Below, one piece after another: positions 8,521 through 13,733 of a stretch of DNA of 22,323 nucleotides; the first letter of the stretch is position 1, and the number at the start of each line of letters is the position of its first letter. The translations under genes were made by a program, and so were the position numbers. The notes beneath the pieces were generated by a model that was not told the DNA's origin, did no database searches, and saw only the letters and a program-made list of their open reading frames with translations. The DNA comes from Mesorhizobium amorphae. GTDB lineage: Bacteria; Pseudomonadota; Alphaproteobacteria; Rhizobiales; Rhizobiaceae. The stretch spans positions 1 to 22,323 of the forward strand of contig QFNI01000056.1 of NCBI GenBank assembly GCA_003240775.1. The letters run 5' to 3'.

Positions 8521-8537
8521 TGCCTAGGAAACAGGCA
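8521..8537. promoter_or_regulatory. NtrC-like enhancer box, promoter-proximal
   Basis: TGCCTAGGAAACAGGCA is a 17-bp imperfect palindrome of the form TGC-N11-GCA, the same size and outer bases as NtrC sites (TGCACC...GGTGCA). Its centre is about 109 bases upstream of the predicted sigma-54 start site, a standard enhancer position. The inner bases differ from the enteric consensus, so the match is by layout rather than full sequence. A weak role as a tesB terminator is possible but no T-run follows. Confidence 0.45.
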
Positions 8538-8554
8538 TGCTCAAAAGGTGAGCG

Positions 8555-9427
8555 TCAGGCCTGCCTAGTTCTTAGGCGGATGAGTCCCTCCTGGGCAACC
8601 GATGCCACCAGCTCGCCGCTTTCCGCAAAAAGATGCCCGCGCGTGAAGCCGCGCGCACCCGAGCTCGACGGGCTGTCCTGGGTGTAGAGAAGCCAGCCGT
8701 CGAGCGCATGGGGACGGTGGAACCACATCGCGTGGTCGAGGGACGCTGCCTGGATCGTCGGCTCGAAGATCGCGACGCCGTGCGCAAAGGTCGAGGTGTC
8801 GAGCAGCGTCATGTCGGAAAGATAGGCGAGCACGGCCGCCTGGATCGCGCGGTCGGCGGGCACGGCCCCCGTGGCGCGCACCCAGACATGCTGCTCGGGT
8901 GCCAGCTTCTTGCGGCTGACATAATGGTCGAGCGAGACCGGGCGCATCTCGAAGGGCCGGGGCCGCGCCCAATAGCGGCGGATGGCCTCGGGCACGAGAT
9001 CGCCGAACTGGGCGGCGAGCTCGGCGGTCGCGGGCAGGCTTTCGGGCGCGGGCAGGCCGGTGGGCATCGCGATCTGGTGGGTGAGCCCGTCCTCGTCGCG
9101 CTGGAAGGACGCCGAAAGCGAAAAGATCGCCTCGCCGTGCTGGATGGCCTGCACGTGGCGGGTGGAGAACGAGCCGCCGTCGCGCGGGCGTGCCACCTCG
9201 TAGACGATGGGCACGGAGCTGTCGCCCGGCCGCATGAAATAGCCGTGCAGCGAATGCACGAAGCGCTCGGCAGGAACCGTGCGCTGGGCCGCGACCAGCG
9301 CCTGGGCGACCACCTGGCCGCCGAACACGCGCTGCCAGGAGGATTGCGGGCTCGACCCCCGGTAAAGGTTGTGCTCGAGCCGTTCGAGGTCGAGAATGCG
9401 CAGGACCTCTTCCATGGCGTCGGACAT
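8555..9427 (-). CDS. tesB: Acyl-CoA thioesterase II
   Basis: Double-hotdog thioesterase of 290 residues, the usual TesB length, hydrolysing medium- and long-chain acyl-CoA to free acid and CoA. The N-terminal hotdog includes FGGQVVAQAL and VHSLHGYFMRPGD (about 36-69). The C-terminal one includes YLSDMTLLDTSTFAHG, SLDHAMWFHRP and ASVAQEGLIR. By comparison with E. coli TesB, the catalytic Asp is D205, the Ser/Thr position is S229 and the Gln is Q279. The open frame extends to 9652, but that extension is Pro/Arg-rich with no family similarity. The ATG at 9427 has a strong GGAAAGGAAG site just upstream. The gene is divergent from the FAD monooxygenase gene, with 107 bases between them. Confidence 0.95.
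   Translation of the reverse strand: MSDAMEEVLRILDLERLEHNLYRGSSPQSSWQRVFGGQVVAQALVAAQRTVPAERFVHSLHGYFMRPGDSSVPIVYEVARPRDGGSFSTRHVQAIQHGEAIFSLSASFQRDEDGLTHQIAMPTGLPAPESLPATAELAAQFGDLVPEAIRRYWARPRPFEMRPVSLDHYVSRKKLAPEQHVWVRATGAVPADRAIQAAVLAYLSDMTLLDTSTFAHGVAIFEPTIQAASLDHAMWFHRPHALDGWLLYTQDSPSSSGARGFTRGHLFAESGELVASVAQEGLIRLRTRQA
8562..8578. promoter_or_regulatory. NtrC-like enhancer box, distal, inside the tesB 3' end
   Basis: TGCCTAGTTCTTAGGCG contains a palindrome with perfect 5-base arms (GCCTA/TAGGC) and shares its first seven bases with the box at 8521. The two start points are 41 bases apart, close to four helical turns, which suits cooperative binding of NtrC dimers. It lies within the last codons of tesB. 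Binding is inference. Confidence 0.4.
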
Positions 9428-9534
9428 GGCGCTTCCTTTCCTGCGGCACGAAGACGGCTTGTCCCCAACAGGAAGCGGGATAGGTGTCAAGGCAAAGGCG
9501 CCCGGCCGGGCGGCATCAGGGAAGGCGGGGAACC

Positions 9535-10770
9535 ATGGAGACGCAACGCTTCGACGTGATGGTGGCAGGCGGCGGCTATGTGGGGCTGGCGACCGCGCTC
9601 GGCCTCGCAAGCGGCAGGCCGTCGCTGCGGGTGGCGGTGGCCGATCCCGCACCCAAGGGCGCCTCCGCGCGCGACCCCCGCGCGTCCGCCATCGCTGCCG
9701 CCGCCTCCCGCATGCTGCGTGCGCTGGGCGTCTGGGACGCGATCGCGCCCCATTCGGAGCCGATCACCGAGATGATCGTCACCGATTCCCGCCGGGCGGA
9801 CCCGGTGCGGCCGGTCTTTCTCACCTTCGACGGCGCGGTGGGGCCGGGCGAGCCCTTCGCCCACATGGTGCCGAACGGGGTGCTGAACGGCGCCCTGCGC
9901 GCACGTGCGGAAGAAGCGGGCGTGGTGTTTCTCGACGGAACGAGCGTGGAAGGCTTCGCGGACGCCGAGGGCGGGCTCATGCTGCGGCTGAGCGGCGGGG
10001 CGGACGCTTCCGCGCGGCTTCTGGTTGCGGCCGACGGCGTGCGCTCGCGGTTGCGCGACCATGCGGGCATCCGCACCCTGCACTGGGATTACGGCCAGTC
10101 GGGCATCGTCTGCACCGTGCGCCACGAGCGCCCGCATGGCGGCCGCGCCGAAGAGCATTTCCTGCCCGCCGGGCCCTTCGCCATCCTGCCGCTCAAGGAC
10201 GACGAGAAGGGCCACCGCTCCTCGATCGTGTGGACGGAACGGACGGCCGAGGCCGAGCGGCTCGTGGCATCCGACCTCCTGCTCTTCGAGGCCGAGCTGG
10301 AAGACCGCTTCGGGCTGAAGCTCGGCGAGATCCGCGCGGAAGGAACGCCGCGCGCGTTTCCGCTGTCGCTGACGCTCGCGCGCGATTTCGTGGCGCCCCG
10401 CTTCGCGCTCGCGGGCGACGCCGCCCACGGCATCCACCCCATCGCGGGCCAGGGCCTCAATCTCGGCTTCAAGGATGCGGCGGCACTGGCCGAAGTGGTG
10501 GTGGAAGCCGACCGGCTGGGACAGGACATCGGCGCGCTCGACGTGCTCGAAACCTACCAGCGCTGGCGGCGCTGGGACACGGTGCAGATGGGCGCGACCA
10601 CCGATGTGCTCAACCGGCTGTTCTCCAACGACTGGGGCCCGCTGCGCGCGGTGCGCGATCTCGGGCTCGGCCTTGTCGACCGCATGCCGCGGCTCAAGGA
10701 GCGCTTCATCGGGCAGGCGGCGGGGCTCGACGCCAGCGCGCCCCGGCTGCTCCGCGGCGAGGCGATCTGA
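9535..10770 (+). CDS. FAD-dependent monooxygenase of the UbiH/UbiF/COQ6 family (ubiquinone ring hydroxylase)
   Basis: Flavoprotein of 411 residues. It has the N-terminal dinucleotide motif AGGGYVGL (11-18), the DG motif VAADGVRSRLR (165-174), and the FAD-ribityl motif GDAAHGIHPIAGQGLNLG (294-311) that is diagnostic of the UbiH/UbiF/VisC family. These enzymes hydroxylate the aromatic ring in ubiquinone synthesis; in alphaproteobacteria one broad enzyme (UbiL or UbiM type) may act at more than one position, so the exact ring carbon cannot be given. The start at 9535 is preferred over the upstream in-frame ATG at 9484 because GGGGAACC precedes it and the flavin motif then sits at the usual distance. 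The osmC gene follows 100 bases downstream on the same strand. Confidence 0.93.
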   Translation: METQRFDVMVAGGGYVGLATALGLASGRPSLRVAVADPAPKGASARDPRASAIAAAASRMLRALGVWDAIAPHSEPITEMIVTDSRRADPVRPVFLTFDGAVGPGEPFAHMVPNGVLNGALRARAEEAGVVFLDGTSVEGFADAEGGLMLRLSGGADASARLLVAADGVRSRLRDHAGIRTLHWDYGQSGIVCTVRHERPHGGRAEEHFLPAGPFAILPLKDDEKGHRSSIVWTERTAEAERLVASDLLLFEAELEDRFGLKLGEIRAEGTPRAFPLSLTLARDFVAPRFALAGDAAHGIHPIAGQGLNLGFKDAAALAEVVVEADRLGQDIGALDVLETYQRWRRWDTVQMGATTDVLNRLFSNDWGPLRAVRDLGLGLVDRMPRLKERFIGQAAGLDASAPRLLRGEAI

Positions 10771-10870
10771 GCCCCCTCCCCTTCGGCCCGGGGCTGGCAG
10801 CGCCGGCTTGCTGCGCCATATGCGCGGCCATTCCCCTCGAGGGACGATGGAAAGCCAAGGAGATTGCATC

Positions 10871-11296
10871 ATGGACCGTCACGCATCGGCCGTCTGGAAG
10901 GGCGGACTGAAGGATGGCAGCGGCTCGCTGGAAGGCCAGAGCGGCGCGCTCAAGGGCCTGCCCTACTCGTTCAAGACGCGCTTCGAGGATGAGAGCGGGC
11001 GCTCCGGCACCAACCCCGAAGAGCTGATCGCAGCGGCCCATGCCGGCTGCTACACCATGCAGCTTTCGCATTTCCTGGCCGAGAACGGCACGCCCGCCAC
11101 CTCGCTCGACGCCAAGGCAGTTGTGACGCTGATCCCCGGCACCGGCATCACCAAGAGCGCGCTGACGCTCAAGGGCGACGTGCCCGGCATCGACGAGGCG
11201 AAGTTCAAGGAACTGGCGGAAAAGGCCAAGGCCGAGTGCCCGGTGTCGAAGGCGCTGGGCGCCATCGAAGTGTCGCTGGACGCGAGCCTGGCGTGA
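10871..11296 (+). CDS. osmC: OsmC-family peroxidase
   Basis: Cytoplasmic thiol peroxidase of 141 residues, the family length, which reduces organic hydroperoxides. The two catalytic cysteines are C60 in AAAHAGCYTMQ and C123 in AECPVSKALG. Arg37 and the NPEE motif (Glu51-52) match residues of the OsmC active site. The pattern of GTNPEELIAAAHAGC is closer to OsmC than to Ohr, hence the symbol, given with moderate certainty. AAGGAG lies about eleven bases before the ATG. A terminator stands eight bases after the stop, so the gene ends its transcript. Confidence 0.92.
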   Translation: MDRHASAVWKGGLKDGSGSLEGQSGALKGLPYSFKTRFEDESGRSGTNPEELIAAAHAGCYTMQLSHFLAENGTPATSLDAKAVVTLIPGTGITKSALTLKGDVPGIDEAKFKELAEKAKAECPVSKALGAIEVSLDASLA

Positions 11297-11303
11297 CGCG
11301 GAT

Positions 11304-11330
11304 GGGGCGCTGAGGCGCCCCTTTCTGCTT
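11304..11330 (+). terminator. Intrinsic terminator after osmC
   Basis: A perfect 7-bp stem (GGGGCGC/GCGCCCC) with a TGAG loop is followed by TTTCTGCTTGG. It begins eight bases after the osmC stop codon. The U-run is short and interrupted, so termination may be partial. Confidence 0.7.
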
Positions 11331-11360
11331 GGTTGGCTGTCTGGGAACGTCACGGCATGG

Positions 11361-11383
11361 ATTCTCGGGTCAAGCCCGAGAAT
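11361..11383. repeat. REP-like palindrome
   Basis: ATTCTCGGG, TCAAG, CCCGAGAAT forms a perfect 9-bp inverted repeat with a 5-base spacer, followed by GACG. This shape, GGATTCxCGGG-TCAAG-CCCGxGAATGAC, is that of palindromes dispersed through intergenic regions of many alphaproteobacterial chromosomes. Only one clear copy lies in this window; a degenerate relative may lie near 17402. Family membership is from memory of such repeats, not from a search. Confidence 0.6.
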
Positions 11384-11386
11384 GAC

Positions 11387-11414
11387 GAAGGTGGGGTGGA
11401 GAAGGTGGGGTAGA
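11387..11414. repeat. 14-bp tandem repeat, two copies
   Basis: GAAGGTGGGGTGGA is followed directly by GAAGGTGGGGTAGA, 13 of 14 bases matching. The repeat starts four bases after the REP-like palindrome, in DNA with no gene. Confidence 0.7.
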
Positions 11415-11447
11415 CGTGGGGGAGTGGTGCCCAGCGGCTCTGCGGAT

Positions 11448-11475
11448 TGCCCTCTGCCCTCTGCCCTCTGCCTTC
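11448..11475. repeat. 7-bp tandem repeat, four copies
   Basis: Three exact TGCCCTC units are followed by TGCCTTC. The array lies in the gap between osmC and msrA. It looks like a short slippage-prone repeat of no obvious coding role. Nothing else is seen in 11476-11550. Confidence 0.75.
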
Positions 11476-11550
11476 TCGCCGCTCGTTAGTCTCGGGTTCG
11501 ACCAGGGGACCTATGCAGCCACCCATCCGTTTCGGCAGGGCTCCAGCCCC

Positions 11551-12141
11551 TCAGTGCGTCGGGATGCCCCGATGCGCGCTCTCGCCCCAGACCTGAGCCA
11601 CGCGCGCGTCGCGGCGGCAGCCGGCGCGGTAGCGGTCGTAGTGGTCGGGGTTCTTCTTGTAGAAATCCTGGTGATATTCCTCGGCGGGCCAGAACTGCGG
11701 CGCGGGCAGCACTTCGGTCACCACATCCTGGCCGAGCTCCTTTTGGGCATCGAGCTTGGAGGTATGTGCCGCCTTGAGGTCGGCGTCGCCGACCGCGTAG
11801 ACGGCCGTGGTGTAGGAGTGACCCTGGTCGCAGAACTGGCCGCTGGGATCGGTCGGATCGATCGAGTGCCAGAACACGTCGAGCAGCTTGGCGTAGGAGG
11901 TCTTGGCGGGGTCGTAGTCCACCTTCACCGCCTCGCGGTGGGAGCCGTGGTTGCGGTAGGTGGGGTTTTCGTTCTCGCCGCCGATATAGCCCGAGGTCGT
12001 GGCGACCACGCCCGGCACGGGATCGAAATCCTTTTCCACCGACCAGAAGCAGCCGCCGGCGAAGATGGCGGACTGCGTTTCCGCCAATGCGGGCGCGGCG
12101 AAAAACGACGAGGAAAGGGCCAGAGCGAGAAGCCAGCGCAT
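11551..12141 (-). CDS. msrA: Exported peptide methionine-S-sulfoxide reductase MsrA
   Basis: Repairs methionine sulfoxide (S form) in proteins. The 196-residue product starts with a clear signal peptide (MRWLLALALSSSFFAAPALA, cleavage after residue 20), so the enzyme should act in the periplasm, unlike most MsrA proteins. The catalytic motif GGCFW (C31) is complete, followed by GYIGG (51-55) and the conserved HREAV (68-72). C104 and C175 are candidates for the resolving cysteines. A GGAGG site stands about seven bases before the ATG. The gene begins 91 bases after sdhB on the same strand, beyond a hairpin, and could be transcribed at a reduced level with the sdh operon. Confidence 0.94.
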   Translation of the reverse strand: MRWLLALALSSSFFAAPALAETQSAIFAGGCFWSVEKDFDPVPGVVATTSGYIGGENENPTYRNHGSHREAVKVDYDPAKTSYAKLLDVFWHSIDPTDPSGQFCDQGHSYTTAVYAVGDADLKAAHTSKLDAQKELGQDVVTEVLPAPQFWPAEEYHQDFYKKNPDHYDRYRAGCRRDARVAQVWGESAHRGIPTH

Positions 12142-12184
12142 GAAGACGCCTCCAAGGGGATGGCAGCGTTCTAGGCCAGGCTCG

Positions 12185-12212
12185 GTGCCCGCGGTAGCGG
12201 ACCGGCGGGCAC
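12185..12212 (-). other. Hairpin between sdhB and msrA
   Basis: A perfect 8-bp inverted repeat (GTGCCCGC/GCGGGCAC) with a 12-base loop lies about 20 bases after the sdhB stop. No T-run follows on the minus strand. It may protect the 3' end of the sdh message or weaken read-through into msrA. Confidence 0.45.
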
Positions 12213-12232
12213 TTGTTCGTGAGCGGCGAGGT

Positions 12233-13012
12233 TTAGACCCGCCGTTCCACCATCATCTTCTTGATCTCGGCGATGGCCTTGGCGGGGTTCAGGCCCTTGG
12301 GGCAGGCCTGGGTGCAGTTCATGATGGTGTGGCAGCGGTAGAGGCGGAAGGGGTCTTCGAGGTTGTCGAGCCGCTCGCCGGTCGCCTCGTCGCGGCTGTC
12401 GATCAGCCAGCGATAGGCCTGAAGCAGCACGGCTGGGCCGAGATAGCGCTCGCCGTTCCACCAGTAGGACGGGCACGAGGTCTGGCAGCAGAAGCACAGG
12501 ATGCACTCGTAGAGGCCGTCGAGCTTCTCGCGGTCGGCGTGGCTCTGCTTCCATTCGGTGGCGGGCTCGGGCGACACGGTCTGGAGCCAGGGCTGGATCG
12601 AGGAGAGCTGGGCGTAGGGCACCGTGAGGTCGGGCACGAGATCCTTGACCACGGGCATGTGGGGCAAGGGGTAGACGCGCACGGCGCCCGCGATGTCATC
12701 CATGCCCTTGGTGCAGGCGAGCGTGTTGCCGCCGTCGATGTTCATGGCGCAGGACCCGCAGATGCCCTCGCGGCACGAGCGGCGCAGCGTCAGCGTGGGG
12801 TCGATCTTGTTCTTGATCCACAGAAGCGCGTCGAGAACCATCGGGCCGCAATCGTCCATGTCGACGAAATAGGTGTCGACGCGCGGGTTCTCGCCGTCAT
12901 CGGGCGACCAGCGGTAGATGCGGTATTCGCGCAGGTTGGTCGCGCCTTCGGGCTTCGGCCAGGTCTTGCCGGGGCGGATCTGGGAATTCTTGGGGAGGGT
13001 GAGTTCGACCAT
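12233..13012 (-). CDS. sdhB: Succinate dehydrogenase iron-sulfur subunit
   Basis: Electron-transfer subunit of complex II, 259 residues, carrying electrons from FAD in SdhA to quinone. The N-terminal ferredoxin domain holds the [2Fe-2S] cysteines C80, C85, C88 (RRSCREGICGSC) and C100. The C-terminal domain has C170, C173, C176 (CILCFCCQTSC) with C180, and C227, C233, C237 (RCHTIMNCTQACPKG) for the [4Fe-4S] and [3Fe-4S] clusters. The family normally starts close to this ATG (MVELTLPKNSQIRPGKTW). The ATG overlaps the TGA of the upstream PIN-toxin gene by one base (TGATG), and the only upstream site is a modest GGGG about nine bases away, so translation may be coupled to that gene. In most relatives sdhB lies close behind sdhA; here vapBC separates them. 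Confidence 0.97.
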   Translation of the reverse strand: MVELTLPKNSQIRPGKTWPKPEGATNLREYRIYRWSPDDGENPRVDTYFVDMDDCGPMVLDALLWIKNKIDPTLTLRRSCREGICGSCAMNIDGGNTLACTKGMDDIAGAVRVYPLPHMPVVKDLVPDLTVPYAQLSSIQPWLQTVSPEPATEWKQSHADREKLDGLYECILCFCCQTSCPSYWWNGERYLGPAVLLQAYRWLIDSRDEATGERLDNLEDPFRLYRCHTIMNCTQACPKGLNPAKAIAEIKKMMVERRV

Positions 13013-13446
13013 CAGGCAGACCCCGATTGGGTGGAATGGGCGAGAAGCTGCACCATGCCACGGTAGCGGCTGGCAGTTGTCTTCTCGAAGAAGCGGCGGT
13101 CGGCAGTCACGAGCGGTCGTCCGACCCGCTCTGCGCAAGCCAGATACAGGCAGTCATAAATTGGATGCCCCAGTTCGACGGCAAGCGCGAAGGCACGTGT
13201 CAGCAGTTCGGCATCGTCCACAAATTCCGGAAAGGATCGTTCGATCAGAGCGGTTGCGGCGCGGGCCTGTGCTTCATCGAGTTCGCCGCGACGCACCTTC
13301 TTCCAAAGCACGTTGGCAGTTTCCACGCGGACAAACTGTGGTGCAGTGAGAGAGCGCGCGGCGGAAACGAGCGCAAGAGCCGCTTCGCTGCCCTCTTCCC
13401 GAACGGCAAGCTTGAGAGCCACCGAAGCATCGAGAACGAAGCTCAC
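13012..13446 (-). CDS. vapC: PIN-domain ribonuclease toxin, VapC family
   Basis: Toxin of 144 residues with a complete PIN active site: D6 (FVLDASVALK), E42 (VETANVLW), D98 (IYDCLYLACAE) and D116 (VTADRRFF). VapC toxins cut tRNA or rRNA at defined sites using Mg2+ held by these acids, and are blocked by the VapB partner. The start is GTG at 13446; its last two bases plus the next A are the TGA of the antitoxin gene (GTGA), typical of coupled toxin-antitoxin pairs. The 3' end shares one base with the sdhB start. Hand counts of several 60-base lines across vapBC give about 60% GC, below the flanking sdh genes, which suggests acquisition. The RNA target cannot be predicted. Confidence 0.9.
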   Translation of the reverse strand: MSFVLDASVALKLAVREEGSEAALALVSAARSLTAPQFVRVETANVLWKKVRRGELDEAQARAATALIERSFPEFVDDAELLTRAFALAVELGHPIYDCLYLACAERVGRPLVTADRRFFEKTTASRYRGMVQLLAHSTQSGSA

Positions 13447-13700
13447 CGGTCCCGATCTTCTCTGAGCAGGATAGCTGAATCCGTTTGAACAACGCCCTTC
13501 GGCGTCATCGCCTGGATTCGGCGCGCTTCAGCCACGAGCGCCTCACGGTCCCACTTGGCCCGAGGTGCAGAATTGCTGTTCAGGCCCTGCTTGATCAGAT
13601 CGATGGCTTCTTGCTCGACCGACTTGCCCTGCTGACGGGCCATGTCGCGCAGAGACTCCAGTGTCTGCTCGTCGATGCCAGGGAGTGTGAGCGTTTCCAT
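13443..13700 (-). CDS. vapB: Ribbon-helix-helix antitoxin, VapB/FitA-like
   Basis: Antitoxin of 85 residues. The N-terminal ~40 (METLTLPGIDEQTLESLRDM and so on, to IDLIKQGL) fit a FitA/Arc-type ribbon-helix-helix: a short beta-strand followed by two helices that would bind the operator. The C-terminal half (KWDREALVAEARRIQAMTPKG) is the expected toxin-wrapping segment. It lies 33 bases after sdhA and overlaps vapC by four bases. No strong ribosome site is seen before the ATG; CGGA stands about 13 bases away. Such antitoxins usually repress their own promoter with the toxin, but any operator here would have to lie at the sdhA end, and none is obvious. Confidence 0.82.
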   Translation of the reverse strand: METLTLPGIDEQTLESLRDMARQQGKSVEQEAIDLIKQGLNSNSAPRAKWDREALVAEARRIQAMTPKGVVQTDSAILLREDRDR

Positions 13701-13733
13701 AGCTGAGATATCCGTTCCGGATGAGGTCCTGTT

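Noticed and set aside
9485..9490. TTGACA on the minus strand before tesB as a -35 element
   Set aside because: No acceptable -10 hexamer at the right spacing.
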